A stretch of 62,401 bases of DNA from positions 1-62,401 of the forward strand of contig CAMPIO010000010.1 in assembly GCA_946886405.1 (NCBI GenBank). The letters are read 5' to 3'. Of this stretch, positions 1-8,823 are shown piece after piece. Position numbers and translations under genes: made by a program. Every line of letters starts with the position of its first letter. Positions within the stretch are counted from its first letter, which is position 1. The notes beneath the pieces are model-generated. The model did not search any database and was not told the origin of the DNA. It saw only the letters and a list, made by a program, of their open reading frames with translations. The DNA is from an uncultured Pseudoxanthomonas sp. Its GTDB lineage: Bacteria; Pseudomonadota; Gammaproteobacteria; Xanthomonadales; Xanthomonadaceae.

Positions 1-206
1 TCCTGGACGGTGATGCGCCACGGACATCGACGCACCGCGATGCTGGGATTCCGCGATGCTCCATCCCAGCCTACGAAGATCTCTTCACGTCCAGCCGTAG
101 GCTGGGATGAAGCGAAGCGCAATCCCAGCACTCCTGGACGGTGATGCGCCACGGACATCGACGCACCGCGATGCTGGGATTCCGCGTTGCTCCATCCCAG
201 CCTACG
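1..206. repeat. REP cluster upstream of RAYT 1
   Basis: Bases 1-75 recur at 132-206 with one mismatch, and an inverted REP lies between them at about 96-129. Each REP is an imperfect palindrome with GCTGGGAT on one side and ATCCCAGC on the other, and it carries the GTAG/CTAC foot at one end. The same unit closes the RAYT gene at 768-801. Alternating REPs around a RAYT gene are the usual arrangement for these elements. No other gene is seen in this stretch. Confidence 0.85.
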
Positions 207-252
207 CATCGCGTCCGTGGAAGCGCGGCGCGATCCCGGTTACCCTCATTCG

Positions 253-771
253 ATGAGGACATATCTTCGGGACAGGACGCCCGGCGGCTGTTACTTCTTT
301 ACCGTGAATCTGGCGGATCGGAAGCGCAGCACGCTGATTGAACACATCGATGCGCTGCGTGACGCCTTTCGCAGGACGTTGGCCGATCATCCCGTGCAGG
401 TCGACGCTATCGTCGTGCTGCCAGACCACCTGCATTGCCTTTGGAAACTTCCGCCCGGCGACACGGACTTTCCAAGGCGATGGCGATTGATCAAGGCACG
501 TTTCGCGGCGCAGGTGGCAGATGACGTGCTACCGAATGCGAGTCGGCGGCGGAGAGGCGAGCGTGGCGTCTGGCAACGCCGCTACTGGGAACACCTTATC
601 CGCGACGACGCCGATCATGCACGCCACTTGGATTACATCCACTTCAATCCGGTCAAGCATGGCCACGCAGCCAGTGCGCGGGATTGGCCGTATTCCTCAT
701 TCCACCGCTGGGTCGCACGTGGGGTGTATACCGAGGATTGGGGCAGTGCGTCGTACCCGCCTCCTCCGTAG
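253..771 (+). CDS. REP-associated tyrosine transposase (RAYT 1)
   Basis: This 172-residue protein belongs to the Y1 (HUH) transposase family that binds and cuts REP palindromes as single strands. The HUH motif is seen as PDHLH, and the catalytic tyrosine lies in YIHFNPVKHG. The family tail SSFHRWV is also present. The ATG at 253 is preferred over 187 because the extra 22 residues read through the upstream REP and the family normally starts with a short MR-Y-R segment. The gene is flanked on both sides by REPs of one type, and its TAG stop is itself the GTAG foot of the downstream REP. It looks intact, so it may be the enzyme that spread this REP family. Confidence 0.9.
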   Translation: MRTYLRDRTPGGCYFFTVNLADRKRSTLIEHIDALRDAFRRTLADHPVQVDAIVVLPDHLHCLWKLPPGDTDFPRRWRLIKARFAAQVADDVLPNASRRRRGERGVWQRRYWEHLIRDDADHARHLDYIHFNPVKHGHAASARDWPYSSFHRWVARGVYTEDWGSASYPPPP

Positions 772-801
772 GCTGGGATGAAGCGAAGCGCAATCCCAGC
801 A
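768..801 (+). repeat. REP (family A) closing RAYT 1
   Basis: Palindromic unit beginning GTAGGCTGGGAT and ending ATCCCAGCA. The TAG of its GTAG foot (769-771) is the stop codon of the RAYT gene. It matches the inverted unit at about 96-129. Confidence 0.85.
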
Positions 802-858
802 CTCATGAACGGTGATGCGTCCCGGACACTGATGCGCCGCGATCCCGGACGCTGACGC

Positions 859-1755
859 CTACTCCAACTCCCCACTTGCGATGCCCTGCCCCGCGCCCCG
901 CAGGAATTCGCGCAGGTGATCGTGTCCGTTCGCCTGCAGGCTGTGGTCCGCGCCGGGATACACCACCAGGCCGATGTTCTGCTTGCCTGCCGCGTGCGCG
1001 GCACGGAGGAGGTCCTGCGCCGAGGCGGCCGGCACGCTGCCGTCGCGCTCGCCGAATCCGATCAGCACGGGGATCTGCAGTGCCAGGTAGTCGGGCAGTG
1101 GTGCGTGATCGAAGGTGTCGAACCAGTAGCGGTGCGCGTGGCCGAGCCAGAATGCATCGGCACGGTCGGGCTCTCGGGCGATGGTCTTCCATGCGGCCTC
1201 GACGACATCGGCGCCCATCAACGCGGACAGGTTCTCGCGCATGCTCCAGCCGCCATCGCCTACGACGATCAGGTGCGTGACGTCGGACCGCGCACGTGCG
1301 ATCCGGGCCGCCAGCGCACCGCCTTCCGAACCGCCGACCAGGACCACCTTCTTCCAGCGCCCGGGTTGCGCGTCCAGCGTCCGCGACAGGAAAGCCATGT
1401 AGTCGGACATCCACTGGCGGGGGGTGTCGTGGACATTGAAGGCAGGCGAGCAGGCCGCAGCGCCGCCATCGCCGATCGCTCCCGGATCGACGTGCCGCTT
1501 GTCGAGCGCCACGTAGCGCGCGTCGATACCCAACCCGTCCGCCAGCCGGGGAAGCCACTGCTGTCCCAGATCCGTGCAACCGGATCCGCCATACGTCGCC
1601 ACCAGCGTGTCCACCGTGGCGGCGCCGCCGACCACGATCTCGTGCACGCGTGCTTCGCCCCCGTCAGCGAAGCGGAAGGTCGCGGTCGTCGCGGTCGGCT
1701 GGGCCATCGCCCCGCACGGCAGCAGCGACAGCATCAGCCAGGCGAAACGTTTCAT
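859..1755 (-). CDS. exported alpha/beta hydrolase
   Basis: This 298-residue protein has a typical Sec signal peptide (MKRFAWLMLS, cleavage probably after AMA, about residue 18). The alpha/beta-hydrolase signature is visible: nucleophile Ser143 in GGSEGG, acid Asp238 in ERDG, and His271 in GADHS. The substrate cannot be told; the family includes esterases, lipases and dienelactone hydrolase-like enzymes. The start at 1755 puts the signal peptide at the N-terminus; the longer ORF to 1797 would bury it. It is followed on the same strand only by REP sequence and preceded by the iron permease-like gene, 38 bp away, so the two could be co-transcribed. Confidence 0.75.
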   Translation of the reverse strand: MKRFAWLMLSLLPCGAMAQPTATTATFRFADGGEARVHEIVVGGAATVDTLVATYGGSGCTDLGQQWLPRLADGLGIDARYVALDKRHVDPGAIGDGGAAACSPAFNVHDTPRQWMSDYMAFLSRTLDAQPGRWKKVVLVGGSEGGALAARIARARSDVTHLIVVGDGGWSMRENLSALMGADVVEAAWKTIAREPDRADAFWLGHAHRYWFDTFDHAPLPDYLALQIPVLIGFGERDGSVPAASAQDLLRAAHAAGKQNIGLVVYPGADHSLQANGHDHLREFLRGAGQGIASGELE

Positions 1756-1793
1756 GTCGCTCCTCATCCACGGCTCCATCCGGATGAACGCGA

Positions 1794-2186
1794 TCATCGC
1801 ACCTGCCGTGCCTGCTGCGCGTCGCGTGCCTCGCGTGCCATCCGCTCGTAACGCTCGCGGAGCGCGTCGAGTTCCTTCTCTTCCAGTTCTTCGAGGTCGA
1901 GCAGCGCATTGTTCGCAGTACGCGAGACGCGGATCAGTTCATCCAGCTTGATCTGCATCGCTTCGGTGTCGCGGTTCTGGGTGTTCTGGATCAGGAAGAC
2001 CATCAGGAACGTGATGATGGTCGTGCCGGTGTTGATGACCAACTGCCACGTATCGCTGAACTTGAACAGTGGACCGGTCACCGCCCACACCAGGATGGTG
2101 CCGAGTGCCAGCGCGAAGCATGCAGGGCGACCGGTGAAGGTGGAGGCCTTCTTGGCGAGGCGGGTGAAGGCGGATGCGGTAGTCAT
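1794..2186 (-). CDS. low-affinity iron permease family protein
   Basis: This 130-residue inner-membrane protein matches the small bacterial PF04120 family. It has two hydrophobic helices (about residues 22-42 and 48-66), the segment FLIQNTQNRD-EAMQIKLDELI after the second helix, and a charged coiled-coil tail rich in Glu and Arg. GGAG lies just before the ATG and supports the start. The family was named after a yeast iron transporter, but iron transport has not been shown for such short bacterial members, so the function is an inference from the name only. Confidence 0.8.
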   Translation of the reverse strand: MTTASAFTRLAKKASTFTGRPACFALALGTILVWAVTGPLFKFSDTWQLVINTGTTIITFLMVFLIQNTQNRDTEAMQIKLDELIRVSRTANNALLDLEELEEKELDALRERYERMAREARDAQQARQVR

Positions 2187-2198
2187 GACGAGCTCCGT

Positions 2199-2265
2199 GC
2201 GAAACAGGGATCCGAGACAGGGCTCAGATTACCTTTTCCAGATCGCCGTACATCGTCAGAACCAC
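2199..2265 (+). repeat. dispersed repeat with 'gggtcaga' core, copy 1
   Basis: The sequence around GAAACAGGGATCCGAGACAG is clearly related to 3073-3134. A third, inverted copy of the core lies at 2339-2370. Elements with a GGGGTCAGAGTA core are common between genes in Xanthomonadaceae. The stretch 2187-2385 holds only these repeats. Confidence 0.65.
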
Positions 2266-2338
2266 ACTGTGTCCCTACTTTCCGAACGACTGATTGCAAC
2301 AAGGTCCCCTGACGCGGGCCTTGTGCTTTACGGAAAGA

Positions 2339-2370
2339 GGAAAACCATACTCTGACCCCTGTTTTTCAGC
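2339..2370 (-). repeat. dispersed repeat, inverted copy
   Basis: The minus strand reads CAGGGGTCAGAGTATGG, the inverse of the copy at 3073-3134. It forms the left border of the AT-richer islet that contains the lipoprotein gene. Confidence 0.6.
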
Positions 2371-2385
2371 GCTCTCCAGCCAGAG

Positions 2386-2858
2386 TTATTCGAGAGATGC
2401 CGCCTTAAAAGGAATCCAATCAGTCCGAGATACAACTTCATTGCCTGAAACCAGTAAAGCTCTGAACAAGTAATCCTCTTCTGGAGCAAGGCAGCGCGTG
2501 GCTGTCAGCGCCGTCAACTGAACGCGGAGGACTACTTCATCGCCATTCGACAAAGAAAAACGAGACCCAGTGCCCACGTAGTCAAGGTAACCGCACGGCG
2601 CGACAACCCTCCGCCAGCACGCGCAACCTCCACCTTGACGGAAGACTCCGCACTCAGACTAAACAAGCGGTCATCAATCACCAGTGCATCTTCAGATCTG
2701 TTACTCACAGTAACTATGAACTCTTTTCCTTCGACAGTATCAACTTCGACGTCCGAGCCATATCGCTTACAGGAAAGAATAGATGCGGCACATGCCAACG
2801 CCATGAGAAAACACAAGACCGTCGACTGCGAAGCGACACCTTTTTTCACTGCACTCAT
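2386..2858 (-). pseudogene. lipoprotein gene with a frameshift
   Basis: Two overlapping frames read as one protein. The first (from the ATG at 2858) has an N-terminal hydrophobic stretch and a lipobox-like ILSC near residue 30, followed by a beta-rich segment (VSNRSEDALVIDDRLFSL). It then degenerates after VEVARAGG. The other frame takes over near 2612-2616 with RVVAPCGYLDYVGTGSRFSL and runs to 2386 with convincing protein-like sequence. A single-base change in the GGCGGAGGG tract would join them into about 156 residues. The start overlaps the stop of the upstream ORF as ATGA. Codon use and base composition are AT-richer than the neighbours. Sequencing error is possible. The function is unknown; a small lipoprotein after a protein fragment recalls an immunity protein, but that is only a guess. 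Confidence 0.55.
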
Positions 2859-3124
2859 CTTGAATGCTCCCGATTTTCTGGATCTCTTTCAGGCTCTTCC
2901 TTACGCATTGGTTCGTCCGGACCCCTTCTTTCCCTAATGCGATCCTTGCAGGTATTGATCTGATCCTTGAACCGCTGAACCTCCTCCGGAGTGTTTCCGA
3001 ATCTGTCGGCGTTTTCCAGATTGTATTCGTATGCGTCAATCTTATCTTCCCAGTTATCGCCCGAAACAGGGGTGCGAAACAGGGGTCCGAAACAGGGGTC
3101 AGAGTACCTGTTCCGCATCACCAC
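2855..3124 (-). pseudogene. hypothetical C-terminal fragment fused to repeat
   Basis: An 89-residue ORF. Its first 20 or so residues are translated from the dispersed repeat at 3073-3134, and the rest (from about SGDNWEDKIDAYEYNLENAD onward) is a charged helical sequence ending in Glu/Arg-rich residues. This looks like the tail of a larger protein whose 5' part was replaced when the repeat inserted. The stop overlaps the lipoprotein start (ATGA), so the original pair was translationally coupled. I do not recognise the family. Confidence 0.45.
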
Positions 3125-3134
3125 ACATCGTCAT
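3073..3134 (+). repeat. dispersed repeat with 'gggtcaga' core, copy 2
   Basis: Contains two tandem ACAGGGGTC words and the GGGGTCAGAGTA core. With the inverted copy at 2339-2370 it brackets the AT-richer islet 2386-3072. Confidence 0.65.
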
Positions 3135-3260
3135 AAATGGGAACAACCGGCGCGGTGTACTCCGCGAGTTAGAACGACGGCACCCGCTCTAGGACAACCC
3201 CCGCCCTCGACCCACACCGTCTGCACACCATGCAAGCCATCGCGGCGCTAGCATCAGTGC

Positions 3261-3626
3261 ATGGACGTCGCCACCCTCAAATGCCACTGCCGTTCCCTCC
3301 CCGGGTCCGTGGAGCAGCGGTACGCCGCCCCCGCCAACATCCTGGTGTATGCCGTCGGCGGCAAGCGCTTCGCCTACTTCAAGACCAGCGAACCGGAGCG
3401 CTGGCGCTTCAGCGTCAAGGTCTCGCCGGAGCGCTTCCTGGAACTCACCGACCAGCCCGGCATCAAGCCGGCGCGCTGGCTGGGCCATCACCGCTGGGTC
3501 ACGGTAGTGGACGTGTCGACCATCCCCGCTGCCTATCTGAAGGAGCTCGTAGCGTGGTCGTACCGGCACGCCTTCGGGCGGTTGACCCAGCGCCAGCGAG
3601 CGGCAATCGGGCAACCCGTCCTGTGA
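3261..3626 (+). CDS. MmcQ/YjbR family protein
   Basis: This 121-residue protein has the compact CyaY-like fold family pattern: N-terminal LPGSVEQ, then a VGGKRFAYF strand pair, KVSPERFLELTDQPGI, and the conserved GHHRWVTV before a C-terminal helix with SYRHAF. The family (YjbR, MmcQ) is annotated as putative DNA-binding, but its role is not established. It has its own ATG at 3261 and stands alone before the VOC gene. A much longer ORF in another frame (3230-4243) is a shadow. Confidence 0.85.
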   Translation: MDVATLKCHCRSLPGSVEQRYAAPANILVYAVGGKRFAYFKTSEPERWRFSVKVSPERFLELTDQPGIKPARWLGHHRWVTVVDVSTIPAAYLKELVAWSYRHAFGRLTQRQRAAIGQPVL

Positions 3627-3746
3627 GGGCGACGCTTGCCGAAACCATCTTCACTTCCATCGCTGTCGATCCCGGCCCTGCCGGTTCGTCGGAAGACATG
3701 AGCAGGCCATGCCGGCCCTGCATCCGTCCCACCCCTGGAGTCCACC

Positions 3747-4160
3747 ATGAACGTCAATCCCTACCTGATCCTCAACGGCGACTGCGAAGCCGCCTTCACC
3801 TTCTACGCGCAGGCCACCGGCGGCACGCTGGGGCCGATGATGCGGTTCGACGGCGCGGAAGGCTGCGAGGACATGCCCGCCGAGTACAAGCAGAAGATCA
3901 TGCACACGAACGTGATGTTCGGACAGACCGTGCTGATGGGCTCGGACAATCACCCCAACTATCCCTACGAGGGCGTGAAGGGCTGCTCGGTGTCGCTGTC
4001 GGTGGACAGCATCGCCGAGGCCGAGCGCGTCTTCGGTGCGCTGTCCGCCGGCGGCCAGGTGACCATGCCGCTGGCGCAGACGTTCTGGGCGGTGCGTTTC
4101 GGCATGCTGGTCGATCAATTCGGCGTGCCGTGGATGATCAACTGCGAAAAGGATGCGTGA
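3747..4160 (+). CDS. VOC family (PhnB-like) protein
   Basis: This 137-residue protein of the vicinal-oxygen-chelate superfamily has the opening NPYLILNGDCEAAFTFY, the AQTFWAVRFG strand and the closing DQFGVPWMIN that typify PhnB/YjdN-like members. Such proteins are metal-binding or degenerate dioxygenase/glyoxalase-fold proteins; the substrate is unknown. GGAG precedes the ATG. The sigma factor gene follows 82 bp downstream on the same strand. ECF42-type sigma factors are usually paired with small DGPF (YCII-related) proteins; here a VOC protein takes that place, which suggests a shared regulon. Confidence 0.85.
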   Translation: MNVNPYLILNGDCEAAFTFYAQATGGTLGPMMRFDGAEGCEDMPAEYKQKIMHTNVMFGQTVLMGSDNHPNYPYEGVKGCSVSLSVDSIAEAERVFGALSAGGQVTMPLAQTFWAVRFGMLVDQFGVPWMINCEKDA

Positions 4161-4242
4161 TGGCGACGGAGGCGCGTCGTGGACACCGTGACGCCCTCCT
4201 TCGCTGCGCCGCGACTTTCACCGGTCGCGGCGCCGTGGTCTG

Positions 4243-5514
4243 ATGCAAGGCATGTCGGATTCCGCTACCCATCGCGCCATCGACGCCGTCTGGCGCATCG
4301 AATCCGCGCGCGTCATCGCCGGCCTGGCACGCATGCTGCGCGACCTGGACCTGGCCGAGGAACTGGCGCAGGACGCGCTGGTGATCGCACTGGAAACCTG
4401 GCCCCGTGACGGCGTGCCCGACAATCCGGGGGCATGGCTGATGACCACGGCCAAACGCCGCGCGATCGACCGACTGCGTCGCCTGCAGCTGCTGGACCGC
4501 AAACACGAAGAACTCGCGCGCGAACTGGACGACGTGCAGGAGGATCGACGCGCGCGCGACGAGGACGCACTGGACCACGACATCGACGACGACCTGCTGC
4601 GGCTGGTGTTCGTGTCGTGCCATCCGGTGCTGTCGATGGATGCGCGCGTGGCGCTGACGCTGCGCCTGCTGTGCGGGTTGACCACGGACGAGATCGCGCG
4701 GGCGTTCCTGACCTCCGAGCCCACCGTCGCGCAGCGCATCGTCCGCGCCAAGCGCACGCTGGCCGATGCCGACGTGGCCTTCGAGGTCCCACGCGGCGAC
4801 GAACTGCAGGAACGCCTGGCGTCCGTGCTGGGCGTGGTCTACCTGGTCTTCAACGAGGGCTATTCGGCCACCAGCGGTGATGGCTGGACACGGCCGGCGT
4901 TGTGCGAGGAAGCGCTGAGGCTGGGCCGCATGCTGGCCGCGCTGTCGCCGCGCGAGCCGGAGGTGCATGGCCTGGTCGCGCTGATGGAAATCCAGGCGTC
5001 GCGCCTGCATGCGCGCACCGGCAAGGACGGCGCACCGGTGCTGCTGCTGGACCAGGACCGCAGCCGATGGGACCACCTGCTGATCCAGCGCGGGCTGGAA
5101 GCCCTGTCGCGTGCGGAACGATTGGGTGGCGCCTTCGGCCCTTACGCGCTGCAAGCCGCCATCGCGGCTTGCCATGCGCGGGCGCGCACCGCGGACGCCA
5201 CCGACTGGACCCGCATCGCGGCCCTGTACGCGGCACTGGCACAGGTGAACCCATCGCCGGTGGTCGAACTGAACCGCGCCGTGGCGGTGTCGATGGCGAC
5301 CGGCCCGGCCAGCGCGCTGCCGCTGGTCGACCGCCTGCTGGAAGAACCGGCGATGAAGCAGTACCACCTGCTGCCCAGCGTGCGCGGCGACCTGCTGTTC
5401 AAGCTGGATCGCCGCGACGAAGCGCGCGCGGAATTCGAGCGCGCCGCTGCACTGACGCGCAACGCGCAGGAACAGGCGTTGCTGTTGGCGCGGGCGCGGG
5501 ACTGCATGGCGTGA
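4243..5514 (+). CDS. ECF sigma factor with C-terminal TPR-like extension (ECF42-like)
   Basis: This 423-residue protein has sigma region 2 at about residues 20-90 (DLAEELAQDALVIALETWP, then NPGAWLMTTAKRRAIDRLRR), region 4 at about 125-175 (LTLRLLCGLTTDEIARAFL), and a long helical extension of about 240 residues. The extension contains the hallmark LYLVFNEGY-like sequence (VVYLVFNEGYSA) and repeats ending in ARAEFERAAALTRNAQE. This layout is typical of the ECF42 group, where the extension is needed for activity and no anti-sigma factor is encoded nearby. I see none here either. The start could also be the ATG at 4252. No strong Shine-Dalgarno sequence is seen at either. Confidence 0.88.
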   Translation: MQGMSDSATHRAIDAVWRIESARVIAGLARMLRDLDLAEELAQDALVIALETWPRDGVPDNPGAWLMTTAKRRAIDRLRRLQLLDRKHEELARELDDVQEDRRARDEDALDHDIDDDLLRLVFVSCHPVLSMDARVALTLRLLCGLTTDEIARAFLTSEPTVAQRIVRAKRTLADADVAFEVPRGDELQERLASVLGVVYLVFNEGYSATSGDGWTRPALCEEALRLGRMLAALSPREPEVHGLVALMEIQASRLHARTGKDGAPVLLLDQDRSRWDHLLIQRGLEALSRAERLGGAFGPYALQAAIAACHARARTADATDWTRIAALYAALAQVNPSPVVELNRAVAVSMATGPASALPLVDRLLEEPAMKQYHLLPSVRGDLLFKLDRRDEARAEFERAAALTRNAQEQALLLARARDCMA

Positions 5515-5526
5515 CGCCAACGGCGT

Positions 5527-8500
5527 TCACAGCCCCCCGAACAGCATCGTGGTCAACTGCTTCAGGGTGGAATCGAACATGCCGCCGCCCAGATTGATCA
5601 CGCCCGGGATCTGCGTGATGGCGATGACAATGGCCAAGACCAGGAACGGCACGGCGATGTAGTTGAACAGCGTGCCGGACCATTCCATCTTCGCGCTGCG
5701 GTTGCACAGCAGGTTGCTCATCACGTCGTTGCGCTCGAACGACATCGCCGTATGTCCGGCAAAAGCACCCGTCAGCGCCAGCACCCCCAGATTGAACAGG
5801 ATGAAGGCATCCGCACCCGAGACGGGGAACAGATAGACGAAGCCGGTCACGGCCAGGCACGACGCCACACCGCAGAAGGTGGCCCAACGTACCAGCGACA
5901 CTTCGCTGGCCAGGAGGACGTAGAGGGCCAGGCGCGCGTCGCGCATCAGCGGCGTGGAAGTGCCACCCTCGGCCGGGGTCGTGAGCGGCGACAGGGCGCG
6001 CGCGAATTCCGGGCGGCCCGCGGGCGTCAGCAGATGGACGGCCTTGCTTCCTCCATCCTGCACGCGGGCCACCGCCGGCGTGCTGGCGAAGCGCACGCCC
6101 GCCATGGCAGCCGTCGGCCACAGGCCGAGCGCCTCCTCGTCGCCGTTCTTGACACTTTCGGCTGCGCGCACCGCATCCCTCAGCAAGCCAGCTATCCGGT
6201 GCGCGCGTTGGCGCATTCGGATCGCGGTGACCAGGAACAACAGCGACACGTAGCTCATGGCGATGACACAGACCAGCGCCAGTACCGATGCCGGCTTGCC
6301 GAAGAGGGTCAACTTCACCGGCACCGCATACAGCACGCACAGCGACAACGCCACAAGGCCTACCGCCATCAACGGTGAAAGAGGCAGCAACGAGCACTGG
6401 AACATCCGTCGCAAGCGCGCGCGTTCGTCGGAGTCGTCGTCCAGTCTCAACGCCTGCACCACCACGCCGGCATTGCGGCGCGATGCGCCGCGCGCAACCG
6501 TAAGCGCACTGTCCGCCAGCAGAAGAAGCAGGACCGCCAGCATCACCGCAATGCACAGCGCCATGCCGTAACTGGCCGCAAAGCCCAGCCTTGCCATCAA
6601 CGCCTGACCGAATGCGTCGGCGCCGACCCACAGCGCCACCGCAGTGGCCACCAGCAACAAGGCGACCCCTGCCAATCCATGGCCCATCATGGCCCGGAGA
6701 TGGGAGGCGCGCGCGCGCCGGGGACCCGGTCCGCCCAGGGTATCGAACGCACCTGCCAGATAGGCGATGGCCCAGCAATAAGCAGGGCCCACCACCAGGA
6801 CGATGGCACCCAGCACACGATTGTCCAGAACGGCCGCCATCGCCAGCATGGTCGACAACGCCAGGAGTGCCCACAGCGTGCGCGGATTGACCGCAGGATC
6901 GTAGCTGCCCACCGCGCCGCGCAGACGCCGGTAGCCGGCTTTCCACCAGGTCGGGGGCCTCGCACCGGCCCGCCCGAGCCGGGCGATAGGCGCGGTCAAC
7001 AGCAACAGTCCGAACGATGCGACTGCGAGGGTGGGCGCCGCGTAGAGACGCAGAATCCGTTCTTTCCTGCTCGGGCAGATGATGGGCAGCACGGCTTTGC
7101 GCCCCACCACGTGCATCACCGGAGGGTTCTCGAGCGCTCGTGTGCACGTCGGCAGCTCGGTGCGATCGCTCCCGGTGCCGGTGGCGTCGATGCCGCGAAC
7201 CAACGCACGCTGCAGGACCTGGGCGTCGGTGGCACCCACCGCCATGTTGACGCCGCCGGCTGGCACTGCCGTGAACCAGGTGATGCGCTCGGAGGCCATG
7301 AGTACCGCGCCGCGTGTGGCGTGTATGTACTGGGGGTGCGCACTCAACGTGTCGGCTTCCAGATCGGCGAGTTGCGCGCCGGGCAACGCTTCGCGTAATT
7401 GTTCGAACAGGAACATCCGGTCGCGAACGTCCGTCCCCACCACGATGACCAGTTGGGGATCGAGGTTCTTGAGCACATTCATCGTGCGCTGCAACTGGAT
7501 GTAACCGCCGGCGGCCGTCAGTTTGGACTGCCGGCCATCCGGAAACTCGCTGCCGTTGCCGGCGCCATGGTCCAGCGGCAGGTATTTTCCCAGGGCCACC
7601 TTGCCTGTCAGGGAGGCATCGCCTTCCATGTCCGGCTGCAGCGCAGCGCGCATGTCGGCGATGTTGGAGGGGTAGGAAATCTGGTGGGAATTCGTGCACA
7701 GGCAATGGCGTGCGCTGGCAGCGTCACGCGGCGCATCTCGACACACGATCGGTTTGTTGGAAGGTGCAGCGCTCGGGCAGACCTCGCCCCCGAAAAGGGA
7801 CGTGTCATGCAGGATTGCGATGCCGGAACCTGTCTTGCGCACTCCGATGCGCCGCGCGAGGGTCCACAGCGCAGCCAGCTTGGTGTCGTCGTCGACCGCC
7901 ATCGAGCGGAAGTGCAACGCGCGGGACCCGCCATTGGCGAGACGGTTGGAACTGGCCGTAGCGGATGGCGAAATGGCGCACAAGGGAGGGGCTCCGTCGG
8001 CGACCATCAGCGCATTGAGCTGCAGGATCGACTCCAGTGATCCGGAAAAGTGGGGTCCCGAGAACAGCAGGTGCGGCGCTCCGCCACACATGCCATGGGT
8101 TGAAAGCCGTCCCGTGGTGCGTCCCGACGCGGCAACGCCACCCGCCACTCCGTTGACGGGGTTCGACCCGACCGCATCCTGCGTTCTTGGCGCCACGCAG
8201 GGCGCGGGCAGCGGCGCGTGCGGGAGGGCTTGGGCCAGGATACGTCTTGCAGCTGCATGTGCGGATGCCAGCGGTATGCCGTACGTCGCGGTTTCCGGTA
8301 CGACATAGAGCGCGCGGAGTGATGGCGCCGCTGGCATCCCCGCACGTCGCTCACCCTGCCGCCACGGATCGCGCCGGAACAGCATGAGGCCGAAACTGCA
8401 GTCGTCGGTTGCCTGCACCACGGACGCCCCGTCGCCGGACAACACGCTTTGCCAGGGAAAGCTGTAGCGATCGAGCGAGTACCCCTGGTCCTGCATGCCC

Positions 8501-8799
8501 TGCATGATCGCGCTGACACTCAGGTCGTACATGCGCCGGTGCCGCGGCACGCGCGGGTCGGGCACGCTGGCCATGGCAAACGATACCTCCGACACGCGCG
8601 CATACGCCTCGACGACATCGGTCTCGGGATCGAACTGCCGGTATATGACGCTGCCAGCAGATGCCGGTTCGTCCGCGACAGGGACGTTTGCGGTATCGAC
8701 CTCCGGCATGGCCGCCGACACGGGCAAGGCCGACAACAGCATCAGTCCCCAACCGCACAGCACCCTGTACCTGCGACGACGTTGCGGGCCCTTATCCAT
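5527..8799 (-). CDS. large multi-pass membrane protein of unknown function
   Basis: I do not recognise a family for this 1090-residue protein. It has a signal-like N-terminus (GWGLMLLSALPVSAAM), then about 560 residues predicted to be extracytoplasmic with several Cys residues, then about nine or ten hydrophobic helices from roughly residue 600 to the end, interrupted by a soluble segment near residues 885-950. The soluble part contains PQLVIVVGTDVRDRMFLFEQ, which recalls a Rossmann- or binding-protein-like strand-helix unit. The ATG at 8799 has GGAGG eight bases upstream and is preferred to the GTG at 8808. It lies only 24 bp after the protease-nuclease gene and must share its transcript. 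It could be a sensor or a membrane anchor for that enzyme; this is inference. Confidence 0.7.
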   Translation of the reverse strand: MDKGPQRRRRYRVLCGWGLMLLSALPVSAAMPEVDTANVPVADEPASAGSVIYRQFDPETDVVEAYARVSEVSFAMASVPDPRVPRHRRMYDLSVSAIMQGMQDQGYSLDRYSFPWQSVLSGDGASVVQATDDCSFGLMLFRRDPWRQGERRAGMPAAPSLRALYVVPETATYGIPLASAHAAARRILAQALPHAPLPAPCVAPRTQDAVGSNPVNGVAGGVAASGRTTGRLSTHGMCGGAPHLLFSGPHFSGSLESILQLNALMVADGAPPLCAISPSATASSNRLANGGSRALHFRSMAVDDDTKLAALWTLARRIGVRKTGSGIAILHDTSLFGGEVCPSAAPSNKPIVCRDAPRDAASARHCLCTNSHQISYPSNIADMRAALQPDMEGDASLTGKVALGKYLPLDHGAGNGSEFPDGRQSKLTAAGGYIQLQRTMNVLKNLDPQLVIVVGTDVRDRMFLFEQLREALPGAQLADLEADTLSAHPQYIHATRGAVLMASERITWFTAVPAGGVNMAVGATDAQVLQRALVRGIDATGTGSDRTELPTCTRALENPPVMHVVGRKAVLPIICPSRKERILRLYAAPTLAVASFGLLLLTAPIARLGRAGARPPTWWKAGYRRLRGAVGSYDPAVNPRTLWALLALSTMLAMAAVLDNRVLGAIVLVVGPAYCWAIAYLAGAFDTLGGPGPRRARASHLRAMMGHGLAGVALLLVATAVALWVGADAFGQALMARLGFAASYGMALCIAVMLAVLLLLLADSALTVARGASRRNAGVVVQALRLDDDSDERARLRRMFQCSLLPLSPLMAVGLVALSLCVLYAVPVKLTLFGKPASVLALVCVIAMSYVSLLFLVTAIRMRQRAHRIAGLLRDAVRAAESVKNGDEEALGLWPTAAMAGVRFASTPAVARVQDGGSKAVHLLTPAGRPEFARALSPLTTPAEGGTSTPLMRDARLALYVLLASEVSLVRWATFCGVASCLAVTGFVYLFPVSGADAFILFNLGVLALTGAFAGHTAMSFERNDVMSNLLCNRSAKMEWSGTLFNYIAVPFLVLAIVIAITQIPGVINLGGGMFDSTLKQLTTMLFGGL

Positions 8800-8823
8800 G
8801 TCGCGCACCTCCGTGCAGGAACG

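Noticed and set aside
3230..4243. 337-residue frame spanning the MmcQ and VOC genes
   Set aside because: It overlaps two genes with recognisable families in other frames and has low-complexity composition.
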